From Candidatus Microgenomates bacterium (lineage in GTDB: Bacteria; Patescibacteriota; Dojkabacteria; SC72), in contig JAAZOC010000069.1 in the NCBI GenBank assembly GCA_012797935.1, positions 1-24,228 of the forward strand: DNA of 24,228 nt, in the 5' to 3' direction. Within the stretch, counting starts at the first letter, position 1. Each line of letters starts with the position of its first letter. The notes beneath the pieces were generated by a model. The model saw nothing but the letters and a program-made list of their open reading frames with translations. It was not told where the DNA came from and did no database searches. The position numbers and the translations under genes are program-made. Below are positions 13,328 to 22,131 of the stretch, piece by piece.

Positions 13328-16323
13328 TTTGGGATTCTAAAGACTATTGGGTAATTTGTATCTTTACTTAACTCAAATCTCCCAGATAGCTGATTGCTTA
13401 TACTGTTTAACCCACCTGAATTATCTAATACCCAAGTAGATGGATAGTTTACACTTAAGACATAACCATGTTTCTTTTCTCCTGCTTGTTTAAATATATT
13501 CATATCGAAGAATGCTGTATTGTCCTCTATTTGAATTGGGAAATTAGTATTACTTTCGTCCCTTTCAAGCCTATACGAAATTTCAATAGAGGAAGTTGTT
13601 TTAATTGGTATATTAAACCAACCACCAATTACTTTAAATCCACTCTCTCTGTATATTGTATATTCATTATTCTCAATACCGGATATTTTCAGAATTTTTG
13701 CTTCTGATGGTATATATATTCTTTGATAGTTTACATAATCTCCCTCTGGGTATGTTTTTGTTGTAGAGTTGTTTTCTACAGAAACACTGTATGAGAAATC
13801 CACAGTATCTTTGTCTTTTATGTCTACATTAAGATTGTAGCTTTTGTCTAAGTAAAGATTTGCTTTGTTTCCACCCCAATTCCAATCGATTGCGATCGGT
13901 GCATCATTATATTTTGAATCTAATGTACCTGCCCAGTTTCTTGTTGCAAAGAAATTTAGAGCATCAGTATTTCTTAAATTAACTTGTAAATGTTTTTCAT
14001 CAAGAGATGAAAGTAATGTATCACTTAATCCAATTAATCCAGAAATATCTGAAGAAAGTAATTTAGTTACCATTTCATTTGCTAAATTTGCTAAGAAAGT
14101 TGTTTTCTCTGTTGATCCTGGTGTGAAATTATTGTGCATCTCAAATATCTTTGAATATATATTTTCACTAGTTATCAACTCACTTTCGCCGGGTACTTCT
14201 ATTCCTCCCCAAGCATCTAGGAGTTTTTGTACAACTGCTATATCTACAGTAATAACTCCATCAAGTTTATTCCCCTTCCCAATATCTTTTATGAACTCTT
14301 CTGCAGCCATCTGTGTCTCTGAGAGGTCAGGAGACCAGTTAACTAATGAAAATGGCCATTCAGTTAAAGAGAGAGCATTAGACATAGATTTAGAAGGTGT
14401 AAGCTTCTTGCCGGCAATTCTTAAAGTCCCTTCTGCATTGTAAACATCATCGACAAATATCTCTCTAATCTGTCCACCTTCTATACCCACAAGGCCATAA
14501 CTTGTTAACCAACCACCTGTACTTCTTAATTCAGATTCGTTCTGGAAAAGTATCAAATATCTTTTTCTTTCATCGACTCCTAATACATCTGGAAGGAAAG
14601 AAGTTGTTTCCTCGAATGTTTTTGTTCCATCTTCTAATTTTTGTGCTAGATCTTTAACTAGAAGTATCTTGTCTTGAAGAAATTTAGGGAAAGAAGTTGT
14701 TTTAAGATTTGTAATAATTTCTGTTGCTAATGATATCTTGTATGAAGCTTCGTCTAACTTGTATTTATTTTCTTCTATTAATTGCAAATATTCTCTGTAT
14801 TCTCTTGTTGATGAAGCGGTAGAAGTTTGAAATGTAACTGCAGGTTCGAAATCTTTAACGTACTGGGCAAGTGGTTGCAGTGCATCTATCAATTGTTCCG
14901 CACCTTGTGTTGTATACTCTGCACCTAGTAAGAGTTGAGAAAGATTATCATACATTTCTCTTTGATTTGTTATATAGAAAGCCCAATGTAAGTTTTCTAA
15001 GTTATCAGAGATTCTTTTTATATTATTCTCTATCTTTTGTACTTCTTTTGTTGAATTGTTATTCTCAAGACTCAAGATAGATGATGATACTTCCTTTGCA
15101 GAAGAATTTATTACAAGGAGTCCAATAATTGTACCAACTACGGGATATACTAGATAGTAAGTTAACAGTGTTAAAAGTACAAAAATACCTGTTCCTTTAA
15201 GTATTTTGCCCGCTTCTATCTTCTCAATTGTTTTTCTTGAGAACAAAGTTTTTACTGGTGCGAAGAAATTCGAAAGTATTTTACCAAATTTTGTCTTTGA
15301 TACTTTTGTTGACGATATCGCTGTTTTCTTTATGTTTGGTTGGTCATCAATATCCCAAGATTTATTTATCTGATCATAGTAGCTATGTATTTGCTCTATT
15401 AGGGCATCTTCCAATGAGACTTGTTGTACCCAATCATATCTTGATGCTGGAGGAGCAGGTACATAGAGATCCTGTATTAGATATTTCTCGTCTTTGTTCT
15501 CAACAAATCTTATACTTTGAGCTTCCGTATTTAGTTCTAAAAGTTTGTAAGCTATTGAAAGTGTTGTGTAATTATTTGCATTGGCAAGAGTTATTACTTC
15601 TCCTTTTGTTTTGTCAGAAAAAGTTAGTTTCAACATGCCGTATGTTGCATCTGATTCATGTATTAAGTTGTGTATATCAAGTCCTTCTCCGAGGATAGTT
15701 ATTTCACTTTTTTGTGTTGCATCTTTTACTAGAGAATGTATTGTTTTAGAAGCAATTTCTTCAATACCTTTACCTATAACTGTGCCTAATCTTAAAATTC
15801 TTGCATTAACATCTGTTCTATCTTTAAATTCTGCAGTAAGTGTTTCGCAATATTTTTGTAATTCAATATTTGAGTAAGGTGAAGGAGATGCAAGTTTGAT
15901 GTTGTTTACTCTATTTGCTAATTCTCTATTAAGAGAGAGTGATGTTACAAGGGAGAATTTTGCTTTGTTCTTTTTTGTGTTTATTAAGCTCTCTTCTAAA
16001 TATTTTGTTTCAGCTAAGAATTCCTTACTATCAAATTGCTCTTGTGCTAATTTTTCATTTAAGAGATAGAAGATGTAATCAAACCTCTTAATATTCTTAA
16101 ATAGTGAGGAAAAGCCCTTGAAGTCAAAAAAATCAAATAGCTCTGATCTTTTTAATTCAGATATGTATTTCTTTGTTTTACTATTGAATTTATCGATTAT
16201 GACAACATAACAACCTTGGTCGATTAAAGTCTTTGCTGTTAAATATCCAACTCTGTTCCCTCCATGTATAATTATGGATATTGGTGTCTGTGACTTAATT
16301 TTGTTTAGTCTTAGGTTACTCAT
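13324..16323 (-). CDS. SDR-like domain fused through a membrane helix to DUF4012
   Basis: 999 residues. Residues about 14-315 have the fold pattern of an extended short-chain dehydrogenase/epimerase: a beta-glycine-loop-alpha start (IIIHGGNRVGYL), VTSLS at 126-130, ILRLGTVIGKG at 176-186 and IHESDATYGM at 221-230. The active site looks degraded. The glycine motif lacks its first and middle Gly, and the YxxxK motif reads Tyr150-SNI-Glu154. A linker and one or two hydrophobic segments (about 376-405) lead to a long helical region and a DUF4012 domain from about 578 (VDERKRYLILFQNESELRS, then TGGWLTSYG), with a beta-rich C-terminus. It follows the PEGA gene with an 8-base overlap (ATG inside the end of the first gene). 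Cytoplasmic pseudo-enzyme plus exterior DUF4012 is my reading. The function of DUF4012 is not known to me. Confidence 0.8.
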   Translation of the reverse strand: MSNLRLNKIKSQTPISIIIHGGNRVGYLTAKTLIDQGCYVVIIDKFNSKTKKYISELKRSELFDFFDFKGFSSLFKNIKRFDYIFYLLNEKLAQEQFDSKEFLAETKYLEESLINTKKNKAKFSLVTSLSLNRELANRVNNIKLASPSPYSNIELQKYCETLTAEFKDRTDVNARILRLGTVIGKGIEEIASKTIHSLVKDATQKSEITILGEGLDIHNLIHESDATYGMLKLTFSDKTKGEVITLANANNYTTLSIAYKLLELNTEAQSIRFVENKDEKYLIQDLYVPAPPASRYDWVQQVSLEDALIEQIHSYYDQINKSWDIDDQPNIKKTAISSTKVSKTKFGKILSNFFAPVKTLFSRKTIEKIEAGKILKGTGIFVLLTLLTYYLVYPVVGTIIGLLVINSSAKEVSSSILSLENNNSTKEVQKIENNIKRISDNLENLHWAFYITNQREMYDNLSQLLLGAEYTTQGAEQLIDALQPLAQYVKDFEPAVTFQTSTASSTREYREYLQLIEENKYKLDEASYKISLATEIITNLKTTSFPKFLQDKILLVKDLAQKLEDGTKTFEETTSFLPDVLGVDERKRYLILFQNESELRSTGGWLTSYGLVGIEGGQIREIFVDDVYNAEGTLRIAGKKLTPSKSMSNALSLTEWPFSLVNWSPDLSETQMAAEEFIKDIGKGNKLDGVITVDIAVVQKLLDAWGGIEVPGESELITSENIYSKIFEMHNNFTPGSTEKTTFLANLANEMVTKLLSSDISGLIGLSDTLLSSLDEKHLQVNLRNTDALNFFATRNWAGTLDSKYNDAPIAIDWNWGGNKANLYLDKSYNLNVDIKDKDTVDFSYSVSVENNSTTKTYPEGDYVNYQRIYIPSEAKILKISGIENNEYTIYRESGFKVIGGWFNIPIKTTSSIEISYRLERDESNTNFPIQIEDNTAFFDMNIFKQAGEKKHGYVLSVNYPSTWVLDNSGGLNSISNQLSGRFELSKDTNYPIVFRIPN

Positions 16324-16966
16324 TTTCTGTTTCTACTGCTTCCAATGATACTGGTATTGGAAAATGGTAAGTCTTTAAATTAAGTTGATATCCAGATCTG
16401 ATATATATTGGTATCTCAACACTTTCGTACCCAGTTGCAGATATTTTCATCTCGTACTGATTATCTTTTAAAGAAATATTACTGACGGGTGCTTCTTTTA
16501 AAAATTCTTTATCCAAATATACCTTAGCATTTTGAATATTGCTAGTTATTGTTAAGAGTCCATCTTTAGAGGAAACTTTTGAAGGTGTGTAGTAGAGAAT
16601 AGAGCCTTGTAAAAGATCTTCAGGACCAATTTCTAAGTCTATTCTTGCAGATGTGTTCTTTGTTAATTCGATTTGAAACGAGTGCTTCTCATAGAAAGAA
16701 TCTTCGCTGACGATTTTTTCTATTTCTACAACATAATTACCTTCTGGTAAATCTTCTATCTTAGCAGGTGTTTCTCCATAATCTTCACCATTTATCCATA
16801 TTTTAGCTTTACCTTTCTGTGTTACTATTTCTAATGTTGTATTGTTGTAGAACTTACTTATTAAGGGGATCTTACTAAAAAGCTCTTTTACAGGTACAAA
16901 GTAAAGAAACAAACAAAACAGTATCACAAAGGATATCATTAGTAAGGCAGTTTTATTTTTACTCAT
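16316..16966 (-). CDS. Membrane-anchored protein with two PEGA domains
   Basis: 216 residues. One membrane helix at about 7-25 anchors the protein, and the rest is exterior. Two PEGA-type beta domains follow: the first at about 45-85 (AKIWINGEDYGETPAKIEDL, then PEGNYVVEI), the second at about 137-195 (AKVYLDKEFLKEAPVSNISL, then GYESVEIPI). PEGA domains are found on surface proteins in these bacteria and are thought to mediate contacts with the wall or with other proteins. It is the first gene of a two-gene unit with the DUF4012 fusion. Its -10 element (TATAAT) ends seven bases before the ATG. Confidence 0.82.
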   Translation of the reverse strand: MSKNKTALLMISFVILFCLFLYFVPVKELFSKIPLISKFYNNTTLEIVTQKGKAKIWINGEDYGETPAKIEDLPEGNYVVEIEKIVSEDSFYEKHSFQIELTKNTSARIDLEIGPEDLLQGSILYYTPSKVSSKDGLLTITSNIQNAKVYLDKEFLKEAPVSNISLKDNQYEMKISATGYESVEIPIYIRSGYQLNLKTYHFPIPVSLEAVETENE

Positions 16967-16973
16967 ATCTTAC

Positions 16974-16979
16974 ATTATA
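16974..16979 (-). promoter_or_regulatory. -10 element of the PEGA-DUF4012 unit
   Basis: The minus strand reads TATAAT, with seven bases (GTAAGAT) before the ATG at 16966. The predicted start point coincides with the ATG, so the mRNA should be leaderless. There is no TG extension (TCA precedes). Confidence 0.6.
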
Positions 16980-17005
16980 TGAATAAGTGCCTTAGTTGTC
17001 TAATA

Positions 17006-18214
17006 TTAGTATGAATATTTTGATTCTGGAGACTCTTCTTTCTTTTGATCTTTTTCTTTTTTTGATGCCTTAATATTCACATATGCTATGAATATGATGC
17101 AGATTGCAAGGATGAGAATAACTGCAAAGAATTGAAAGGCGCCTGTTGTTAAAACTGCAATAGATCCAATGAAGAGGCTAACTGCCATTTCAATTAGAAC
17201 TATTTGTTTTCTACTTAAATTCAATTTCATAAGTTGGTGATGAAGATGACTCGTATCACTTATTCTCATTAACTCTATTAAATTCTTTGGCTTGTAAGTT
17301 ACTATTCTTTTTACTATGACATATGCAAAATCAATTACAGGCAAAGCTAAAAGCATTATTGTTGTTGAAAGTTTTGAATCTGCAATTAGAGCAAGAGTAC
17401 AGATTAGTAATCCATATATTGTTTTACCTGAGGATCCAGTCATTATTTTCTGTGGAGGAAGTGCAAATATTAAGAAGATTGATAATCCACCAACCATCAT
17501 TATGGATGTGGTTGCTGAAAAAACAGAATGAAATCTGACTGCAATTATGAATATTAGTGAGAATACTATTAGTGAGTTAGCTTCAATTATTCCTGGAGAA
17601 CCTGCGGTCCATTTCACTGCATTTATACATATTAAGAACCATATTATTAAGAGAATATCTCCTGGTAGAGCTAGTGATTGTTCTAAGGAGAATATTGAAA
17701 AATTCCAAGTATACAAATCTAGTTTTAAATCTAAGAATGAAAGATTTGTTAAATTTATTACAGAAAATGCAATGATACTTGAAGCTATTAATTGGTATAT
17801 TAGTTGAGTTTTTGCAGAGAGGTTAAAAATATCATCTAACAGTGTCCCAATTATTAATATTGCAATTGCTAATACAATTGGTAAAGAGAAACTATCAAGT
17901 TTAAAAAAGAAAAGGATAGCTATTAATACAGGGATAGTAAGTGCTAAACCACCTAGAGCAGGTGTAATTCCCTCATGGATAGCTTTTTTTTCATTCTCAA
18001 AATCTTTTTCTTTTCTTTTAACTCCTGGTTTATATGTAATGTCATACTTCATTGCAATATGTCCTACTATTGGAGTTAAAATTAGAGCAGCTAAGGCCCC
18101 AATTAGAAGTATTGGCCAGTATTCTAAATATTTAGTGTAAACAGAATTCTGAAAAATATCTGGAAGTATATTTAATAATTTGTTTAATAAGCTTGAAGAT
18201 GTTGAAAAATCCAT
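17006..18214 (-). CDS. MraY/WecA-fold membrane protein with altered catalytic motifs
   Basis: 402 residues with about ten membrane segments. It matches the polyprenyl-phosphate phospho-sugar transferase family (glycosyltransferase 4: MraY, WecA, TagO), which moves a sugar phosphate from a UDP-sugar to undecaprenyl phosphate. LGG (88-90), DD at 127-128 in LLDDIFNLSAKTQ, PVID (292-295) and HLHH (323-326) are in place. Two key acidic motifs are not. The usual N-x-x-D-G-x-D-G reads NAVKWTAGSPG (198-208), and the usual GDSGS reads TGSSGK (259-264). In MraY structures these residues bind Mg2+ and the nucleotide. A charged tail (about 384-402) ends the protein. It starts two bases after the small membrane protein gene. 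It is either inactive or has a different substrate or role. Confidence 0.85.
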   Translation of the reverse strand: MDFSTSSSLLNKLLNILPDIFQNSVYTKYLEYWPILLIGALAALILTPIVGHIAMKYDITYKPGVKRKEKDFENEKKAIHEGITPALGGLALTIPVLIAILFFFKLDSFSLPIVLAIAILIIGTLLDDIFNLSAKTQLIYQLIASSIIAFSVINLTNLSFLDLKLDLYTWNFSIFSLEQSLALPGDILLIIWFLICINAVKWTAGSPGIIEANSLIVFSLIFIIAVRFHSVFSATTSIMMVGGLSIFLIFALPPQKIMTGSSGKTIYGLLICTLALIADSKLSTTIMLLALPVIDFAYVIVKRIVTYKPKNLIELMRISDTSHLHHQLMKLNLSRKQIVLIEMAVSLFIGSIAVLTTGAFQFFAVILILAICIIFIAYVNIKASKKEKDQKKEESPESKYSY

Positions 18215-18216
18215 AT

Positions 18217-18690
18217 TTAAAAAGACCTTATTAGATCAATTAAGATAATGCTTTGTGCTATACATGTAAAAAATATCGCAAAGAGGATCATTTTTGTTAA
18301 AGACTTCTCTCTATTGTAGTAGTTGGATACAACGATCATACCAAGTAGAAGTACAGATGCTGAAATTACTGGATATGCCAAAATGTATTCCTTAGATACT
18401 AATTTGCTTGTTAGTGTAACAAATGTCTTGAATATTGGAAGGTAAGTAGGTAGATCATAGTAGTTTTCTTTGAGTAGATACAATTGAGTGAGTATCATCA
18501 CTATAGAAATAACAACTACACACCAAACGAGAGGATCCTTTAGAAATTTTTTAACTTCAAACTTTAATAGGAAGAAATCAAACTTTCTTTTTATATTGAA
18601 AAATTTATTCTTGAAAGGTTCTTTTATTCCTAACCCTAATTGCTCAATTTTCTCTTCCTTTTGCTGTTTTCTCTCTTTTGTTTTATTCAT
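18217..18690 (-). CDS. Small membrane protein of unknown function, three predicted helices
   Basis: 157 residues from the ATG at 18690. The TTG just before it lies upstream of the predicted transcript start. A basic N-terminal cytoplasmic part (about 50 residues) is followed by hydrophobic segments at about 55-73, 101-124 and 133-154, with an exterior loop between the first two. I do not recognise a family. It is co-transcribed with the MraY-fold gene two bases downstream and may be its partner, which is inference from position only. Confidence 0.7.
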   Translation of the reverse strand: MNKTKERKQQKEEKIEQLGLGIKEPFKNKFFNIKRKFDFFLLKFEVKKFLKDPLVWCVVVISIVMILTQLYLLKENYYDLPTYLPIFKTFVTLTSKLVSKEYILAYPVISASVLLLGMIVVSNYYNREKSLTKMILFAIFFTCIAQSIILIDLIRSF

Positions 18691-18696
18691 CAACCG

Positions 18697-18705
18697 ATTA
18701 TACCA
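18697..18705 (-). promoter_or_regulatory. Extended -10 promoter inside the end of ksgA
   Basis: The minus strand reads TGGTATAAT, ending six bases before the ATG at 18690, so a leaderless message is predicted. The element contains the TAA stop of ksgA (18698-18700). Confidence 0.65.
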
Positions 18706-19456
18706 AAACCCTGTCTATTTGAGAAAAAAGGAAAATGTATTCATCTATTGAGAGGTGCTCGGCTCTTTTGTTTAAGAGTAGCTGTGTCTCTTCGTCTTCT
18801 TTAAACTTAAAGTTCTTTAAGTTGTTTCTTAATGTTTTTCTTGGTTGTATAAATGCAATTTTAAGAAATTTTATTAATTCTTCTTTGTTTACATCGTATT
18901 CTTTATTTGATGGTATGAATCTAGTAAAAGAACTGTTTACCTTTGGTTTTGGATTAAAAGAGGAAGGCGAGATATCAAACTCTTTTTTGAATTCAGCGTA
19001 GAGTTTTGTTGTCACGGAAAGGATATTAGTTTCTTTTCCTGAGTATTTTTCCGCAACTTCTTTTTGTATTATGAAGAAACAGTCAGAATTGAAATATTCA
19101 GATTCAATTATCTTTCTGATAATTTTTTTACTTACATTGTAGGGAAGAGATCCAAAAAACAAGATTTTTTTGTTTTTGTATGGTGATATCTCGTTTAAAT
19201 CCCAATCAAGGAAATCAGTATTGATTACCTCTGCTTTTTGAATTGTAAATTTTAAATCTTTTGCTAACTCAGTGTCTTTTTCCACTAAAAAGAAATTGCC
19301 ATTGAAACCATCAGCTATCATTTTTGAAAAATATCCATGTCCAGGACCTATTTCTACAATTAGTTCTGGTTTTGTATTTAGTAGTATTTCTACAATACTT
19401 TTTGCAAGATTTTGATTAACAAAGAAGTTTTGTCCTAGTGATTTTTTAGCTTTCAT
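18698..19456 (-). CDS. ksgA: 16S rRNA dimethyladenosine transferase (KsgA/RsmA)
   Basis: 252 residues, usual length. It dimethylates two adjacent adenines near the 3' end of 16S rRNA using S-adenosylmethionine. KSLGQNFF at the N-terminus and EIGPGHGYFSK (35-45) bind the RNA and SAM. The catalytic motif, normally NLPY, reads SLPY (103-106, in FGSLPYNVSKKI). KPKVNSSFTRF and the C-terminal helical domain (QPRKTLRNNLK) are typical. The Ser in place of Asn is unusual, though related N6-adenine methyltransferases tolerate it. It lies four bases after the methyltransferase gene, last in the ftsK-dnaG direction. Confidence 0.94.
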   Translation of the reverse strand: MKAKKSLGQNFFVNQNLAKSIVEILLNTKPELIVEIGPGHGYFSKMIADGFNGNFFLVEKDTELAKDLKFTIQKAEVINTDFLDWDLNEISPYKNKKILFFGSLPYNVSKKIIRKIIESEYFNSDCFFIIQKEVAEKYSGKETNILSVTTKLYAEFKKEFDISPSSFNPKPKVNSSFTRFIPSNKEYDVNKEELIKFLKIAFIQPRKTLRNNLKNFKFKEDEETQLLLNKRAEHLSIDEYIFLFSQIDRVLV

Positions 19457-19460
19457 ATTT

Positions 19461-20396
19461 CTATTCTACTCTAAAATCCCAGACTCCGTTTTCTTTTGTA
19501 TATTTAGAATGGCATGCTTTGCAATGTGCACTTTCTGAAGTGTCAAATTTCAAATCTTTTTTACACTTCGGACAAGCAAGTATATCTTCTAAAGATTCGT
19601 ACATTTTTGGCTCTTCATTTGTTTTTGTAGTATGTTTAGTTTTCAAGAATATACTTGGTGATATGTTTGACCAAGAGAGTGTTATCTGAAGTATTTTTTC
19701 AAAAAATAGTAGTAAATCTGGATTGAAAATCTTTTTTAAGAATTGTGATCGTAGGAAAGAACATCCGATTTTATTTTCAATTGTAAATCCAACTTTTTCT
19801 AAGTTCTTTTCTATATATTGTGGATGAAAGTTAAAGAATATGCCTTCTACACCTTCCTTCACTCCCTCGTTGTTGTGATGAGTAGGCTGTTTGTATGGTT
19901 TTGTGTCGAAGAAATCAAAATTTAATTTAAATATTGATCTCAATACTGCTTTGATATGCATCTTATTTGCATATTCTTGTATATATATTCCATCATTTGA
20001 GATTACTCTAGAGATTTCCTTGAAATACTCCTCTGGCTTCTCAATATGGTGAAGAACTCTTACCATTAGACCTGCATCGATACTATTGGCTTTAAAAGGT
20101 AACTTGTAAGCATTTGCAGCGATTATTTCGAGGTTTTTGTATTTATTCAGCAAAATTTCTCTGTTTTTTTGGAGCGTTTTTAAAGAATAGTCGACAATTA
20201 CTGGATGTGAGTATTTATCGTAGTATGTCGAGGTTAATCGACCATATGAACCTCCGATGTCCAAGAACCAAAAACCTTTCTCAGAATCTAGCATTTTGTT
20301 TAAAAGGTGCTTCTCAGCAAGGTTTTCGTACTCTCTTTTCTTCCAGTAAGTAGAGTAGTCGTAATCAAACATATCGTAGTTGGAAATTTTTGCCAT
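19461..20396 (-). CDS. Class I SAM methyltransferase with C-terminal Trm112-like zinc ribbon
   Basis: 311 residues. Motif I is FLDIGGSYGRL (44-54). VIVDYSLKTLQ follows, and LMVRVLHHIEKPEEYFKEIS leads into the post-core of a Methyltransf_11-type enzyme. The C-terminal about 45 residues form a Trm112-like zinc ribbon: EDILACPKC with Cys275 and Cys278, then CKAC with Cys292 and Cys295, ending VWDF. In many relatives this module is at the N-terminus. The substrate is unknown; lipid, sugar and RNA are all possible. It begins one base after the dnaG stop and precedes ksgA by four bases, so it is part of that operon. Confidence 0.82.
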   Translation of the reverse strand: MAKISNYDMFDYDYSTYWKKREYENLAEKHLLNKMLDSEKGFWFLDIGGSYGRLTSTYYDKYSHPVIVDYSLKTLQKNREILLNKYKNLEIIAANAYKLPFKANSIDAGLMVRVLHHIEKPEEYFKEISRVISNDGIYIQEYANKMHIKAVLRSIFKLNFDFFDTKPYKQPTHHNNEGVKEGVEGIFFNFHPQYIEKNLEKVGFTIENKIGCSFLRSQFLKKIFNPDLLLFFEKILQITLSWSNISPSIFLKTKHTTKTNEEPKMYESLEDILACPKCKKDLKFDTSESAHCKACHSKYTKENGVWDFRVE

Positions 20397-20397
20397 T

Positions 20398-22122
20398 TTA
20401 TTTTAATTCCTTTAAAATTTTATTTATTTCGAGGAGTTCGACTAGCAGTTTTTCTGAATTTACCGCATCTTCTACCTCTTCGGCCAGTGCGATTTTTGTT
20501 CTAATCTCATTTTGCTTCTTTTCAAAAAACAGCTTCTTTAGCTTGTTTTCACAGAGAACTAATTGATCTTCAAGAGGAACCTTTTCAGTTATAATTTTGT
20601 CAGCATTAAAAATCAAGTCCTCGTAAATGTTTTTTAGCTCTTCATCTTGGCTAATTAGCCTAGAGAGTTCTTCTCTAGACAGTACCCCTTTGCTCTCTTT
20701 TATCAACTTTAGGACCTTTTTATTTGTTTCACTCGTGAAAAAAACCTCATCGGCCACTTTTGAAATATCGACCTGAGGGCTTATCAGTAGTAGGCTTATA
20801 TATACCCCCTCAAAACTACTAGTGCCAAATTTCACAGGAAATTGTATTAATTGACCTTCGCTATTGGCTCGTGAATCTTTTCTTTCATTTTCCTTCTGAA
20901 ATTCAATATTTGCTATCCTAGATAATTTATCTATGTAGTGATTCTTGGTTATTGGGTCTTTTACACTCTCTAAAAGAGAATTTGCTAATTTTCTTGTCTC
21001 TTCCATTTCGCTTAATTTGTTTATATCTTTATCTGTTATGAAGTCTTTTAAAATAAATGAAAAGGCTTCAATTCTTTCTTCTGTTAATTTTACAAACTTA
21101 TCATGTTCTTTCTGTAGCATTTCGTCGATATCTTTGTAAGGAGATGCATTGGCAGCATATGGATTCATTTTTAACTCAGATGCCAGTTTGAATGCTCTTA
21201 CGAGTGCTGCTTTTCCTGCTGTGTCGCTGTCAAAGAAGAAAAGTACGTTATTTGTTAATCCCTTTATTGATTCAAGTTGTTCTGTAGTTAAACTTGTTCC
21301 CAGAGGAGCTACAATATTCTTTACTCCATGTTGATATGCAGAAATAACATCTGTTGATCCTTCGCATACTATTGCGATATCTAATTTACGAATTTCTTGT
21401 CTTGCTTCGTATTGTCCAAAAAGGTTGTCTTTTTTATGGAATACGGGAGTCTCAGGGGAATTCATATATTTTGGTCCCCAATCATTCCCTGGCATTATTC
21501 TTCCTGTAAATCCAATGACTTTTCCTCTTTTAGATCTAATTGGGAACATTATTCTGTCATAGAATTTTTCTTTTACAACACCTTCTTTTTCTACAAAAAG
21601 GCCAGATTGTAGAAGAAAAGTTTTACTGTATTTTGCATGTCTGCCTAAAAATTTTAATAACTGTGGTCTTCTTGGTGCGTATCCAATACCAAATGTTTTT
21701 ATTGATTCTTTTGTAAATCCTCTGTCTTGTACATATTTAGAAGCAGTTTTGTCTTTCTTAAGTTCATTGTAATAGTATTGAGTTGCTAAGTAGTTTATAT
21801 CTTCAATAGTTTTAAATGTTGAATTCCCAGAATATTGTTTAATTTCTATTCCTGCCATTTTTGCAAGTTTTTCCAATGTCTCTGGGAAGTCTAAATTCTC
21901 AATATTCTGAACAAAATTAAAAATATCTCCAGATGCTCAACATCCAAAACATTTGTATCTTTGTAAATCAGGGCTTACTATGAATGATGGAGTTTTTTCT
22001 TGATGAAAGGGGCATCTTCCTGAGAAATTTTTACCTGTTTGTTTAAGTTCTACATAGTTGCTGACAACCTGTACGATATCAAGAGCTTCTTTTATTTGAG
22101 CGATGTTATTGTTTTGGTCCAT
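20398..22122 (-). CDS. dnaG: DNA primase DnaG with one in-frame TGA codon
   Basis: 574 residues if codon 62 (TGA) is read. DnaG makes RNA primers at the replication fork. The CHC2 zinc domain has Cys37, His40, Cys58 and Cys61. The next codon, TGA at 21937-21939, falls where the family has Gly (CFGC-G-A-x-G-D). The frame continues perfectly with ASGDIFNFVQNIENLDFPET. The TOPRIM core has CEGSTDV with Glu254 and DSDTAGK with Asp298 and Asp300. A poorly conserved C-terminal helical region follows. The interruption is a single base change from GGA. Recoding as Gly, a sequencing error or a nonsense mutation are all possible. A restart at TTG 21876 would give a primase without its zinc domain. Confidence 0.88.
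21937..21939 (-). other. In-frame TGA at the invariant glycine of DnaG
   Basis: Codon 62 of dnaG is TGA where homologues have Gly after CFGC. It sits in the loop of a small hairpin (GATG-TTGAG-CATC). All sequence after it stays in frame with strong DnaG similarity. Confidence 0.9.
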
Positions 22123-22131
22123 TTATAGCTG

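Noticed and set aside
15228..15698. 156-codon open frame on the plus strand opposite the DUF4012 fusion
   Set aside because: It has low-complexity Leu/Ser/Phe composition as expected from the antisense of this gene, no recognisable domain and no promoter.
21937..21939. Selenocysteine at the dnaG TGA
   Set aside because: The family residue is Gly, not Cys, and I see no bSECIS-like stem-loop just downstream. The small GATG/CATC hairpin has the TGA in its loop, which does not fit.
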